A DNA stretch of 64,000 nucleotides from Pomphorhynchus laevis (GCA_012934845.2 WNNJ02000690.1:62001-126000); one strand, 5' to 3'; counted from the stretch's first letter, positions 41,309-53,349 are shown. The notes: generated by a model from the letters alone, not told the origin. A program made the numbers and translations.

Positions 41309-41983
41309 TTGTCCTGCTTTTACGACGATTCTTACGAACATTACAGCAGCAACCCTCTACTCTTGCTTGGTGATGATGAGATACAATATTGCGAAGACTT
41401 TACACAAGGCAACCCATTGGTGATGATTGCCTTCACTGTGGCTTCTATCCTGTCGATCCAGAGAATTGAAATTGAAATTCCTGTTGTGCAGCAGAGGTGG
41501 TTTGCAGATGACGCCAATTTCGTGGAAAGTGCTGATGAGCTACTTAAAGTGTGGAACTTAATACGCAATATAGGCCCAAAATATGATTATTTTTCGAACG
41601 AAAATAAGTACCGATTGTTGGTGCACACAGGTTGTCACTGGGAAGTTTCACGGTTGTTCGCTGAATCAAACTTACATGTTGTGGATGACGGGCTACCAGT
41701 TTTAGGATCTGTCATTGGAACGGAGGAATACGTATCGGAGCTTTTGTCTAGTAAGACAGCTAAGTGGATTTCAATTATCTTGAACCTAACTCAAGTTGCC
41801 AAGGAGAGTCCGCATATTGCATTTACTGACCTTACTCAATCTTTGCAGTTTAGATGGAATTTCCACCGGCATACATGCACGTTGAATGAGTCTCAGCTAG
41901 AGTGCATTTCAAATGCTTTACGTAAAAATCTGATTCCTGCCATTCTGGGCACTGAGATGGACGAAAGGATGCCGTGGCAGTGA
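41309..41983 (+). CDS. REL-LINE reverse transcriptase piece
   Basis: 224 codons. The real homology starts near EDFTQGNPLVMIAF and includes QQRWFADDANFVESADELLK, GSVIGTEEYV and SLQFRWNFHRHT. The catalytic FADD box is intact. The preceding palm segment lies in another frame (41178-41423). Confidence 0.78.
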   Translation: MSCFYDDSYEHYSSNPLLLLGDDEIQYCEDFTQGNPLVMIAFTVASILSIQRIEIEIPVVQQRWFADDANFVESADELLKVWNLIRNIGPKYDYFSNENKYRLLVHTGCHWEVSRLFAESNLHVVDDGLPVLGSVIGTEEYVSELLSSKTAKWISIILNLTQVAKESPHIAFTDLTQSLQFRWNFHRHTCTLNESQLECISNALRKNLIPAILGTEMDERMPWQ

Positions 41984-42540
41984 GGACGGTCTTCGACCGA
42001 CAGACGTACCATCACAGTGTTCATGCGGACAGAATTTCGATGTTACGCATTCATTGGCTTGCCAAACTTGTGGTATGCCGACAATTCGTCATAATGTTAT
42101 TCGTGATATTTTGGCAAATGAACTGTCATACGTGTGTAGCAATGTTTCGATCGAGCCCGGCCTCCTGCCAGTTCCAGATGGACTCATTTTTTAAGGCTTA
42201 AAGCACATCTACAGATATAGGAGCGCGTCTCAATACTGGTAGCAGCGGTCTATCAGGTGATAGTACGGAGCGGTCCTTATTGGATATTTGCATATTTAGT
42301 CACCTTGCTCCGTCCTATTCATCGAAACCAATCTCGAATCACTTCCGTTATCACGAGCAGCGGAAAATTGCCAGGTACGGCGAAAAAGTGTCGAGAATGG
42401 AGAATGCGGTTTTCATTCCTGTGATTTTTGCAACAAATTGTGGGATGGGCCTATCCGCGTCCGTCATTTTAAGACGAATTTCAATGCTATATTCTATGCG
42501 CCAGGATTTTACGTACAACGAGAGCATTCGTTCTATAATA

Positions 42541-44250
42541 ATATTTTTTTAAAGAATGAAAAATTATTTGAAAATAATAAATATTTAATCTAAGGATCTG
42601 CACTAGTATTCTTCAACTCACATCATTGGACGGTGGCGGGCAGAACGCGGTCCCCGGATGCACATCGAGATGCATCGTGCAAGCTGCAGTACAATTCTTG
42701 CCTGGATCCTCGATATTTCATTCGCGCATGGCAACCCTTTCTTTGTTGCAAGTTTGTGTGCTATTCTTTTGATGACCGCAGTAGCCAACTTCCCTATTCC
42801 GCCAATGCAAGAAAGTGTAATAGGAATAAAAGTTGCTCGTTCAACCAACGACACTCGCTCCTGGTATTTCCAATATTTTCGTTGCTCATGATACTCGAAA
42901 GAGGCTAAAGTAGATTTCGAAAGGTTGGACGGAGCGAAAACGTTGAACACGCAAGTATCGAATAAAGCTCGCTCCGAGCGACCCCCATAAAATCCACAAC
43001 ACGAAATATCCAGACGAGCCTCAGAATCGGTAGTGGTTATAGCTCTTTTGAAAATGATACTGTCATGAACAGGCCTCAGCATTGCCTCAATCTCTACACC
43101 ATTGCATATTTCTGTAAGTTCATCTGCCAAAATTTCACGTATTGTGTCATGCCTGATCGAAGGGTGCCCTCCGTTGGCCCATGAGAGTGAGTGAGCAGGC
43201 GAAGTGGGTTCTCCGCATGGGCAGTGAGTGAGCGCATCACTCGACAGACTATTATATCTGGCTCCTATTACATCACGAAATGCTGCGTTATCGATACGAG
43301 TGTGAGGTTCATATGTAGGGTATACAGATAACCAGGATGAATCCACATTCAACCGTTCTTGCTGTTGTGTCATCAAGTTCTGAGAGGATATTCGATCTTA
43401 GTGATTTCTGAATTTCAGATTTAAGTAAACGGATGCGAGCAGAGCAAATATTTTGCTCGGTTCTTAGATCGCCTCCATATAGACCATTTAAAAATGGTTC
43501 ACTTAAGATTTGGGAGAAATTGTACTTCTCTTGGGCGTTCACACAAGGATCGACAATGCCGAGGCCCCCACAGTTCAATGGAAGAGAGAATAGTGTCTAC
43601 CGCGATTTATCATCGGCGGCCGCAAGAGCGAAAATTTCACTGAAACTGTTGTGAATAACATGCTGTAATTCATCAAACCAGTTGCATTGACAGTCGGTTG
43701 GGCGCTGCGTGTGAATCCATTTTTTGTAGGGCCCGAATCATGCTTGTATATGTTACTTGAGCATCCAGTATGCCGACCTCGGCCAAGCGACTGACGAGTG
43801 TGCAAAATTTTGATATTTTAGCAGTGATTGAACTATGTACGTAGTCATCTCTTCCAACTTGATCACCAAGAACTACGGTACTATCAACACGAATTTCAAC
43901 TCCGATATAGCTGAATAGGCTGGGCATGTCGGATTCTCTTTCTTGAGAAGTTAGCAAGGCACACTTTTTGGAATTGACATGGAACCCAAAAGCTGGACCG
44001 ATTTGGCATAAAAACATGAACGCGTCTTTAATTTGATTAGGTGTTCCCACCAGGCTACCATTTTTCTGTGGTCGAAAGATGATTAGTAGCAACACCACCG
44101 CAAGCATGATCCTTAACAGGTGTATGTTCAGTTGTAAGAATCGGACACTGAATATCAGTGCTTGTTTGTATACATTTATTAGAAACTGCCACGTTTGATA
44201 AGCTATCGATATGCACAAAATCAACATATAAAATTGAAGCGGCTAGCATT
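42541..44250 (-). mobile_element. REL-LINE, 5'-truncated, minus strand
   Basis: Minus-strand pieces: 44227-43673 (GFHVNSKKCALLTS, FSYIGVEIRV, after the lost catalytic box), 43578-43309 (MNCGGLGIVDPCVNAQEKYN) and 43376-42618 (nuclease). The tail abuts the end of the plus-strand copy at about 42540, so the two are tail to tail. Confidence 0.8.
42618..43376 (-). CDS. REL-LINE nuclease piece
   Basis: 252 codons: DSSWLSVYPTYEPHTRIDN, ARYNSLSSDALTHCPCGEP, AHSLSWANGGHPSIRHD (one knuckle Cys replaced by Trp), SEARLDISCCGFYGGRSERA and LFDTCVFNVFAPSNLS, ending CIRGPRSARH. The C-terminal SRCVRGARSAR of the 28078-29213 copy is nearly the same, so these two are close relatives. Confidence 0.8.
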   Translation of the reverse strand: MMTQQQERLNVDSSWLSVYPTYEPHTRIDNAAFRDVIGARYNSLSSDALTHCPCGEPTSPAHSLSWANGGHPSIRHDTIREILADELTEICNGVEIEAMLRPVHDSIIFKRAITTTDSEARLDISCCGFYGGRSERALFDTCVFNVFAPSNLSKSTLASFEYHEQRKYWKYQERVSLVERATFIPITLSCIGGIGKLATAVIKRIAHKLATKKGLPCANEISRIQARIVLQLARCISMCIRGPRSARHRPMM

Positions 44251-45030
44251 GCTGATGACTATTTTTATGTACCTATTTAATCCTATTAAAAGGAAATATA
44301 TGTTAGCTTATAAATATAGGATAAAATAATCGCGAAGAATAAAAATAGTCAATAATGGTCAACAAATAGTTAACAATGCCTGCGACTAACCACTTAGGCA
44401 GTGGACTAACCAAATTACTTCATGCGTCGCAATATTTAATTACAGACCAAATCTTACATTCAAATAATCGAATGCTCTTAATAACAAGTTTTGAGATTTG
44501 CTTTCTTTACCTGAAACATTACTTATCCCAAAGTTTCTTTTCAGAGAGCTCAGCCCAAAATTTACAACTACCAATACATTTCTTGTGTATTTTCATAGCG
44601 TGTTCTCGCTGTCTCAACTCACTTCCGGTAATTTGCAGTATCAGTTTTGCACTTCGTGATTCTCCCTAATGGATGAGCTCCTAACTTAATATATAAGACT
44701 AAGACCAATTAGACTAAGAAATAACTTGTCGTATGTACCCAAGATCTTGTTTTTCCAGCTATTACCAAGAGTTTATGAACAAATGCTAACATGGTAACAA
44801 AGATTCAGCGATAAATAAAAGGCTTTATCAGTAGCCTTTACTGATTTATTTAAAAGGGCTGCGTTGTAAGACATCTTAAATGAGCAACGAGCAATATTAA
44901 AAATTTAAATAATAATAAGATATTATTAAATAACAAAATAACAAAAGTGTTAATGGAAAACTTAACAAAACCCAATTCAAATCATCTTCAACATCTTCAT
45001 CATCACCATGTACCATGTAGTCTTCATGAC
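44251..45030. other. No gene seen
   Basis: Ordinary AT-rich DNA. Short chance frames at 44376-44669 show no recognisable domain. Confidence 0.5.
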
Positions 45031-45039
45031 ACTTTTTTA

Positions 45040-45470
45040 CGACCTCAGATCAAGGAAAATCTGGGCCCCCAACCAATCCAACACGCCGCTTTCCGACTGA
45101 ACCACCCGGGGTCTTTCACCCCCCCCCCGAAGAATCCAATCGGCGCGGACTATGCTGGGTAAACGAGAGACGAGGAGCTTAAGAAACCTTAGCCTTTGCT
45201 CTGGGGGAAGTCCTTACGAAAAGAAGACTAATCCCGAGATAGCCCAGGTGCCCCTGAGGCGCACCTAGGTTTTCCCTTTCAATGACAGATGCTGAGACCG
45301 TTTCAGCGCACACCTAGCTTTATTCAGGATACGTTTTAGTCTATCCAGATCAGCTTTCGCCGACCAGTTCACCGTAATGGTGAACCCTAGATATTTTACT
45401 CGACTTGTGAAGGTGGGATGGGTTTAGAGTCAAATATGGAAGAGAGCGCAGAGAGTGCTCGTTGCTCTTC
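45040..45470 (-). mobile_element. LINE fragment, reverse transcriptase thumb
   Basis: Less AT-rich than the surroundings, with a C9 run near 45121. The minus strand reads KYLGFTITVNWSAKADLDRL and LKRSQHLSLKGK, the VKYLGVxLD segment that follows the catalytic core in R1/Jockey-type LINEs. Short and decayed. Confidence 0.5.
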
Positions 45471-45479
45471 AATGAGCAA

Positions 45480-46430
45480 CGAGCAATATTGAAAAAATAA
45501 ATAGTAATTTAAAATACTATTTAAATCAATTTAAGAAATTGCCTTTCATTTTACTTCACGTTTATTTAGTGCTAGTCGCTATGAAAATATGGGGATGCAA
45601 AACCTTTGAAAATTTTTGGCTTGTTTAAATAAAAAATTACAGTTGCAAAATCAAGCACACTCATATATTGATGGTTTGTCTTAAAAGTTAGTAGTTATAG
45701 CTTAATACATTTAAAAGGGTTTGACAAAAACGTGTTTAATGCACTGTAGAGTAAAGCTATAGAGTGCAATTTAATGGGAGAGTAGAGAGAAAAAATAACA
45801 ATTTTTCACAAATTTGTAGAGAAAACTTAAAAAAGTTGTTATATTTTTCTTGTGTCGTCAGTGACTTGCCTTTTTTAATTTGTTGACAACGAAAAAAGAA
45901 ATAATGCTTAGCAGAGCTTCGTCAGAAACAATTCAATGAAAGTATGGGAACAATATTTTCTAGAAAGAAATCGCAATGTCTTAGCATTGAATTGTATTTT
46001 TTAAATTAAAGAGCTAAGAATTTCCAGACTAGAAACTGCAACTATGGGATTTTACTTGTACAACCCCATTTGTACCCAAATGAATAATCATAGTTTTGTT
46101 AAAACAGAGAATTTCAAATATTATCATAAAATATCTTAGACGTATAATGTTACAGCACATTACATTTTAAGGTTTTATAAAAATAATGTTTTTTATAAAT
46201 TGTTTTGCCCATTCCGATATAGGTTAATAACATCTCATAATTTTATCTCATAAAGTTATGAAAGATACAGACTTGATTTCGTCACACACGAATCCAGGTT
46301 TCTTTAATTTAAAAAATATTTTATTATTTGAAATTTTGTCGGAACTAATAGATTATTAATTTATTATTTAAAACAAGTTAAAAAACAAGTTGTGCTTTTA
46401 AAAACCAGCTGCTTTGATGTCGGGTGCCGT
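45480..46430. other. No gene seen
   Basis: AT-rich DNA. The ATGAGCAACGAGCAATATT motif near 44880 recurs at 45474. Nothing else recognised. Confidence 0.5.
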
Positions 46431-46434
46431 GTGA

Positions 46435-46620
46435 CCAGGCAGTCGTACGGAGACAGCGAAAGAGGCATCAACATCTGAAGCGGACCATGTGGGAGCGTGG
46501 AATGTCATCTCGCTGGCTAGAAAGGAACCAGAATTAGTTGAAAAGATGCAATAGTCGGAGTGACTTCTCTTCACTATTCTGGAACTGGAACTAAACTTTT
46601 GGAAATATTATGTAATTTTC
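46435..46620 (+). mobile_element. RTE-like LINE endonuclease start, fragment
   Basis: The plus-strand reading HVGAWNVISLAGKEPELVEK matches the well-known VGTWNVxSLxGKEPELV start of an AP-endonuclease domain in RTE-type LINEs. The continuation decays within 60 bp. Confidence 0.6.
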
Positions 46621-47640
46621 TATAGATCAATAATGAATTGATTACATTAATGATCAGAAACAAAAATTAATATAACACTAATCGTTACATTAGTTATGTA
46701 ACATTTGTTAACACTAATGTTACATCAGTCATGCATGTAACATTAATATACGATTTTATCGAACTTACGGCAATGAATTCAATCGGACTTGCGATTGAAT
46801 TCATTTTTGAGACAATTAATACACGATTCATTAAGACTTACCCCAATGAATAAGCAATTTGATCAGACTTGAAAATACGAATCAAACAAATTTATAACAA
46901 TGAATTTACAATTTGATTAAAATTCGGGTTACAAATATACAATTCAATCATACTTACGTTAATAAATATACGAATCAAACGGTAATAATTGTCTTAAGAA
47001 TTACATACCGAACAGAATTTAAATCTTCTTATGGATTCTGTGAAACACATAACTGTTTTGATGACAACATAACAAACACTATATCCGCTGGTATAACACT
47101 AAATGATGTAGAGTAATATGAATCCAGCAGTATAAAGGGATATAGTTACAGCATTATGATACTTATTATATTTACACTGATCTATTGAAATATAAACCAG
47201 TGAAATATTGCAATCAACTTTCTTGCAACAAATTGGAAATATTAATGATATCACGCATTAACTACTAAAAATCTTGAATTTTCTGTATGGCTGAACTTAC
47301 CGAAGTGGAGTTAAAATATGTATTTTTAAATCTCTGCGTTCTAGATGATAATATAGGTAAGTGTCTGAACAAAACAGCAAAATCAGCTTATTTCTGTTAA
47401 ATTTAACGACTATACAAGACAAAAGATTGCGTGTTTATGACATGGTTAGGACAAGTCATTTATGTTATCAGATAATGAAAATAACAGCAATTGACAGATT
47501 TTTATTTAAGAACGTTTTAGTTTCAGCTTACTCTTCGACATTCTTCAGCTCATCTAAAGCAACCAAAAGTCATTAGCACAACATCCATAAAAAATTCAAT
47601 GCACGCGACTTATAGTGATCGTTGACCACCTAAATGTATG
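46621..47640. other. No gene seen
   Basis: AT-rich. Chance frames at 46913-47116 and 47361-47576 show no domain. A short tandem-like stretch of TTACATTAGTTATGTAACAT type lies at about 46680-46750. Confidence 0.5.
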
Positions 47641-47649
47641 CTCGTTATT

Positions 47650-48088
47650 TAGACATGGAAGAATGTGTGCTTAATTTGTCTATGTATCTGATTTATTCTT
47701 AAATCTTTATCATCCTTATCATCCTTTTCTGTACACATAATGGTAAATTCAAAAGTGTCCTTTGGATCATGAAGATCATATGCTTAACTGCACAGTATGT
47801 TTCTATTTTTTTCTTAATATGTGCTATATTAATTGAGCGATCTCGAAATCCTCTACCTGTTTGTCTCTCTACTTGTTTGTGGGGCAAACATGAAGATGAC
47901 TTCGAGATTGCTTAACTAATATAGCACATATTAAGAAAAAATTAGAAACATACTGTGCAGTTGAGCATGCGATCTTCATGGTCCAAATGACACTTTTTAA
48001 TATACCAATATGTGCAAGAAAAGGATAAAACAAAGAGTAAAGAAATGATATACTGGCAAATTAAGCACATGCATTCTTCCATGTCTAA
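47650..48088. repeat. Long inverted repeat, arms of about 200 bp
   Basis: The outer ends AGACATGGAAGAATG (47651) and CATTCTTCCATGTCT (about 48072-48086) pair, and pairing continues with interruptions through TATGTTTCTA...TTAATATGTGCTATATTA on the left and its complement on the right. About 70 bp remain between the arms. Arms look roughly 85% alike. No transposase and no clear target duplication, so it is a foldback-like element or an inverted duplication. Confidence 0.8.
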
Positions 48089-49520
48089 ACACTCTACTTT
48101 GTATCAAAGTGTGAAGCAATGTGGTGCTTACCGTATTATGGTCATTTGCAGCTTGGGGAGTATCCTCATAAGCTTCTTCGACTATATAATCAATATGTTC
48201 ATCATCTAACCATGTATGGATTCATGACATATTGTCAAACAATTGTAATTCCTTAATTTACCAAACAACATTAAAAATACGTTTAATTCGATTTTATAAC
48301 CGAGCAGTGAATGTGTGAATAACTTGCTTATCGATGAGCAGCATCAATGAATAAGCAATTCCAATTACTGTATTTCGATATCGCATTTAAAAAGCAAATA
48401 AAATTTGTCATTCTGTGGAAAAATTCATTTATTTTCGGTGAGCGATGGAAACAGCTTAATAATTATATTTCTATCATATGATTGTTATAATTATAAGGTA
48501 ACCAAATGTAAAAATTAAGATTTATTTACTTACTAAAATAAGTTTCGCCAGACATCTACAGTAAAAAAGGTACAAAATGCTTAGTAGGAGTGCCAAACAG
48601 AAAAGACGCTTAGACAATGTTTAAGCCATATGGCAAAATAACAAAATTCATTTGTTTAAACTGCTAAACAACACCCTCAACCATTTCAAAAATTTCAGGC
48701 ATTGCGTAAAACAGTGAAACACGTATAAATACGTATGAATTTGATTTATACCTATACAGTTCATGTCATGCACTTGATAGAAACCAAAAATCATATTTGT
48801 TGATATTTAATATAACAATAAGACTGTTTTGGATTGGAAGGAAATAAAATATTTGTATATTGTTTCATGTCAATGTTAATTTTAATTTAAATTAATTTTA
48901 ATTTTATTGTAATAAATAAATTTAATAATTAAACAAAAATTTATTAAATTCATTTAATAAATTAATCTTTTTATCTTTTCGATGTCAATGAAATACCTAA
49001 TCTTCGATATTCAACTAAAATGGTCACCAGAATATGTTCTGATTTCCAGGGAACTATTTAGAAGGATTATTTTAAGCTTTCAATAATCAAATTTCCATAA
49101 TTTATTCAACAACCTATAGTGAAGAAATTGAAGATGGACAATCTAGTGCAAAGTTTGTACTTAACCAGTCAACATTCAATGCGAATGTAGAAAATTCAAT
49201 AAGAAATATTCAAAAATGTACGATTTGGAATTTTTTGTCAAGTACAATAAAATGAAGGTATTTTATGTATATAAGGAATTACGCATGATTTTTAAACTTT
49301 GGTAAATGTGAATACTTTGAAATTATTGAAAATATATTATTTCTATATTGTAATAATTGCTTTATAAGAAACTGTTAGCTAGTATTTTTGAATAGTAACT
49401 AATTCTTAATGTTAGACATTGTCTTCAATTTGAAAAATTAATCGTTTAATTTTTCACGTTTAATTTTTTAATTTTTAATTTTTGATTTTAATTTTTTTAT
49501 TTTTTATTTTTAATTTAACT
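48089..49520. other. AT-rich, no gene seen
   Basis: Low-complexity AT tracts dominate 48860-48970 and 49430-49520. Nothing coding recognised. Confidence 0.55.
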
Positions 49521-49521
49521 T

Positions 49522-49885
49522 AATAATATTAAAAATAAATTTAAATTCTTAAGTAGAAAATGTTTATGGATAATAAATAATATACTTTGTATTAGAATAA
49601 GACACTTGATAATCAAATTTCATCAGAGGAAATACGTCCTTAGCACGTGTTTAGTCCGCTGTTATGTTTGGTCGATGAATAGGGGCTGAAACCTGATAAC
49701 AAAGCAGTTTCTCCTGATGACCTCTAATCCTTATTCTGATACAACGTCTGTTATTTATTAGCCAATTCATAAGAACGACGTTTATTTAAAATTTCAATTT
49801 TTTATTTTAACTTAATTTAAATTATAAAAAATCTAAAAACAATTATTTATTTTATTATTTAATTATTAAATTTTGATTTAGCCAT
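49522..49885 (+). repeat. Penelope-like terminal repeat, left copy
   Basis: Nearly identical to 50432-50800. Contains GGCTGAAACCTGATAACA and TTTCTCCTGATGACCTC followed 17 bases later by ACAACGTCTG. This arrangement resembles a decayed hammerhead, a known feature of Penelope-like repeats. Confidence 0.75.
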
Positions 49886-50089
49886 ATTATGCAGATTATA
49901 ACTATTTTAACTAATTATAACTGATTTATTTTTAAGCTTTATAGAATATGAATTTGTTCATAACTGTTTAAAACATAAATCTAAATTATGTAAATATATG
50001 AAATGTATGTTTCGCTATATTGATGATATATGTAACTATTATTAATATAATATATGTAACTATTATTTAACTCTAATAATTTTTATTCA

Positions 50090-50414
50090 ATAAGCAAACA
50101 AATTTATTTAGGTAGCCTTATTCTTAATAAAATCAATATTGATGATAAAGGTGTATATCTAAATATGAACATTAAATTAACATCAATCAAAACCACTATT
50201 AATTTATATCGTATAGATGACATATTTAAATTTACAAAAAAACATATTTTTGCATGAGCATTCATGCACACCATATAATATAAAATATAATACATTAAAT
50301 AATGAAATTTTAAGAATTGCAACAATATGTAATGATATTGGCTTTCTTCAAAATCATTTAAATGATTTAAGAGATGCATTTAATATAAAAATAACATTAA
50401 GCAGAAAACAGTAA
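50090..50414 (+). mobile_element. Penelope-like reverse transcriptase C-terminal fragment
   Basis: Plus-strand frame 50217-50414 reads HEHSCTPYNIKYNTLNNEIL, IATICND and LNDLRDAFNI. It matches the region after the Penelope reverse transcriptase core (SCHP..IK.N....A.RI..I......L..LR). It lies between two direct repeats. The rest of the protein is missing, so it is a short relic. Confidence 0.65.
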
Positions 50415-50431
50415 AATATATAAATCAACAC

Positions 50432-50800
50432 AATAATATTAAAAATAAATTTAAATTCTTAAGTAGAAAATGTTTATGGATAATAAATAATATACTTTGT
50501 ATTAGAATAAGACACTTGATAATCAAATTTCATCAGAGGAAATACGTCTTTAGCACGTGTTTAGCCTGCTGTTGTGTTTGGTCGATGAATAGGGGCTGAA
50601 ACCTGATAACAAAGCAGTTTCTCCTGATGACCTTTAATTCTTATTCTGATACAACGTCTGTTATTTATTAGCCAATTCATAAGAACGACGTTTATTTAAA
50701 ATTTCAATTTTTTATTTTAACTTAATTTAAATTATAGAAAATCTAAAAACAATTATTTATTTTATTATTTAATTATTAAATTTTGATTTAGCATTATTAT
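50432..50800 (+). repeat. Penelope-like terminal repeat, right copy
   Basis: Same sequence as 49522-49885 with few differences, followed by TACGTAGACTCAGTTAGCTG at about 50828. The high identity of the two repeats suggests a fairly young insertion despite the short interior. Confidence 0.75.
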
Positions 50801-50893
50801 GTTTTGTTTATTTTATAATTATATTAAATACGTAGACTCAGTTAGCTGATTTGATCAAGGAACTTTCGGGTGTAGTTGAACTACAAGAAAAAT

Positions 50894-50930
50894 CATTTCG
50901 ATACTTCCCTAGAACTACTAGCATCTTCAG
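50894..50930 (-). ncRNA. Hammerhead-like core
   Basis: The minus strand reads CTGAAGATGCTAGTAG, then TTCTAGGGAAGTATC, then GAAATG. CUGAAGA and GAAA are present, but stem II has an insertion compared with the related motif at 53169. The cut site was not identified. Confidence 0.4.
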
Positions 50931-51299
50931 TAAATTAACATGAAAATGAAAAAAATCACAAATAAAGTTTCCTTGTCGGTTTGCACATTGATGCTGGAAT
51001 CGAAATTTAAGAGCTACAAACTTGATCTTTTTGGAGAACAGACTGTCAAGAAAACCTTTTATTCCGCAGATAATTTTGGCACAATTAGGAACGGTTTCAT
51101 TATCTCTACAGGCCTTTAAAAACTTGATAGCCTAGTATTTATGATTCTGTCTTCGTTTTTCTCCAATTTTTGATTAATTTTCAAAGCGGTGGTTCCATAA
51201 CATTACAATTATGTTTAATTATTAGAAATATATTCATCCTGATCTGTATTTTAAATTTTTAAATTTCTAGGATATTTTTAATAATTTAGTATATTATAG

Positions 51300-51545
51300 T
51301 ATATTATATAATTATATTAAATCCGTAGACTCGGTTAGCTGATTTGATTCATCAGTTTGAACAAATACAATTCGGACAAATTATTATTCGTCATACATCA
51401 GTGGAAATATATCATTGGCATGCATTTTTGTCACTGTTATATTGGATAAAGGAACAAATCCGACACCTGATAACATAGCAGCAGTTTCTGCTAATGTCAT
51501 CCGAGCTTTTTACTAATGAAGGATTTATTATCTATTAATCGGTTT
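51300..51545 (+). repeat. Diverged Penelope-like repeat
   Basis: Starts with CCGTAGACTCGGTTAGCTG and contains ACACCTGATAACATAGCAGC and TTTCTGCTAATGTCATCC. It is a diverged version of the 49522/50432 repeats. Confidence 0.6.
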
Positions 51546-53140
51546 AAGAAAATTCTGTTTAAGATATTTACATTTTTAAATAAATAAAAATTTAATTAAA
51601 ATCTACAATTTTCACAAGCTCAATTGAAATTTCACTCTAACAGATGTAGTTGTTAAAGTATGGCGACAAACTAATAAAAACATGTTTTTATTCTACAAGC
51701 TGATAAAATATGTATTTTCTTTGCACGCGTTGCCCAATAATTGATTCCCATTATTACATCTTATCGACCATCTATTAGTTCACATAAGGCCATTTGTGAT
51801 AACAGATAATGGAGGAACACAGACAAATAAGAAAATTGGAATCAAAAAGATGCAAATAATTGTGTTAACATAATCTTGCTTAACAGATCATCATGCTTAA
51901 CCACAATTACATATTGTCATATATCAGTTACGAAACACTCCCATCTTGGGAACAATTGATAACAATTGATGATGACATTAAGAGGTATTTAAAACAAAAC
52001 AGCATTCGCAATTTTGTATGTATGACTGATTGTTTCAACAACAACTAATTGTCGCTATTTAAACGACATATTTGTATGTTTTTCTATCGAGTTAAAACTA
52101 TTTTATTATCCTGAGATATCGTGTTATTGGTCTTTCGTTTTTATTTGACATCAGTCTCGGTTTTATTCTAATCCAGAATAGCTAAAGATTGATTTGGCCA
52201 TTTGTTATTATTTTAGGAAAGCAAAATATTTGATGCTTGCACATTCTCGTTTCCCTTATCTTTTTAAAGAGAACAAAAATTACAGGCTTTTTCTGCTTTT
52301 GATATAGTCTGTATGCTGTTTTTGTAACGCTCGTATAGTGTATATTACACTGTTTTATACCAACCACATACGCTAGTTTATAGAAAGTAACGAACACTAT
52401 CTGAATACACGATCTTTCTCAGTAAAACAGATGTCGACTTTTGTAAATGCATTCAATCAAGGAATAAGAATCGTAATTTATTAGAATTTCATTCGTAAGT
52501 ACACGTTTTTCATTTTAAGTATCAATTGCATACTAGAAACTCTTCATAAAAGAGATAATAAACCAGAAAACCGTATTTTTATCCATCTTATTAGATTAAA
52601 CCCTCAAAAAATAACTTTACTGAAATCATGATTTATCGTTTGTCCAACGCGTATATCTCATGGCTGATTTAACGCCTCAAAACACACATTAAATACGTGT
52701 ATCACCCTAAAGACTTATTAGTGAACTCATAATTTTATGGACTCATCGATTTTCCACTGCAGTCAGTGAAGTAGTTTCGTTTCAAGGGAATCGTATATTT
52801 TATATATTATTTTTATATATTTTATATAGGAATTAAATTTAGTCAGTGATTGAAACATTTAAACAAAATTAAATAAGTTCTAAAAATTGCATTACTTAAA
52901 CAATGATACACTTTTATTTACTACTGTGGACTCTTGTTCAACACCTCTATACACTTCATCTTTCCCCATTCCAGTCCATGACGTTTTCTTATATAATTAA
53001 CCAAAGAATTTAGTTAATTAATATTATAAATACATTTATTTTAAATGGTTTAAATACATCATTTTCACTAATTGAATCAACTTTGATGAAAACTTAGACA
53101 TAAGTTTTTTGATCCATATTTTAATTTAAAATTTTGCAGC
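51546..53140. other. No gene seen
   Basis: AT-rich intergenic DNA. No domain was recognised on either strand. Confidence 0.55.
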
Positions 53141-53149
53141 AGGATCAAT

Positions 53150-53250
53150 AGAATACTATTTCATTTTTGTATTTCGCTAGCTGCTGCTAGCATCATCAGA
53201 AACAAAAACATGTTTTGTTGCAATCAGAGCAGTTCAAAAAATAGTATTTT
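53150..53250 (-). ncRNA. Hammerhead-like core inside a 100-bp stem structure
   Basis: On the minus strand CTGATGA (53199-53193) is followed by GCTAGC-AGCA-GCTAGC, a perfect stem II, and then GAAATAC. The outer arms AATACTATTT and AAATAGTATT pair, and AACAAAACATG...TTTTTGTT forms a hairpin before the core. Core and stem II are intact, but a proper UH cut site next to stem I is not evident. Confidence 0.5.
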
Positions 53251-53349
53251 ATTGTTCATGCTTCAAAATTTTAAATTTGATGAAAACATTTCAAGATTAA
53301 TTTAGTAATTCAAAAGTAATTTTCAAATTTTAGTAAATGTAAAAAAGAT

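Larger units (their letters stand above)
39700..42540 (+). mobile_element. REL-LINE, long but decayed, plus strand
   Basis: Starts with the Cys cluster at 39969 (MPRGKPSSVRKFCACN, AAKCKGCQYTKQGCSC), then an early stop and several frame changes. Open pieces: 40296-40478 (LPNLYVLPLCNASKEFI), 40586-41029 (VVKATCRTRCAAGPSGTDAF), 41178-41423 (CILQLDANNAFNSIDR), 41309-41983 (RWFADDANFVESADELL), 41974-42201 (knuckle region) and 42280-42552 (LDICIFSHLAPSYSS, ENAVFIPVIFATNCGMG). The last C-terminal residues are cut off where the next element begins. Confidence 0.8.

Noticed and set aside
44376-44669. 97-codon plus-strand frame as a host gene
   Set aside because: No domain, no splice partners, composition like the surrounding intergenic DNA.
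49690-49760. Full hammerhead in the Penelope-like terminal repeat
   Set aside because: CTGATGA is present, but the GAAAC counterpart reads ACAAC in the copies checked and stem II is poor; kept only as a possible decayed motif.
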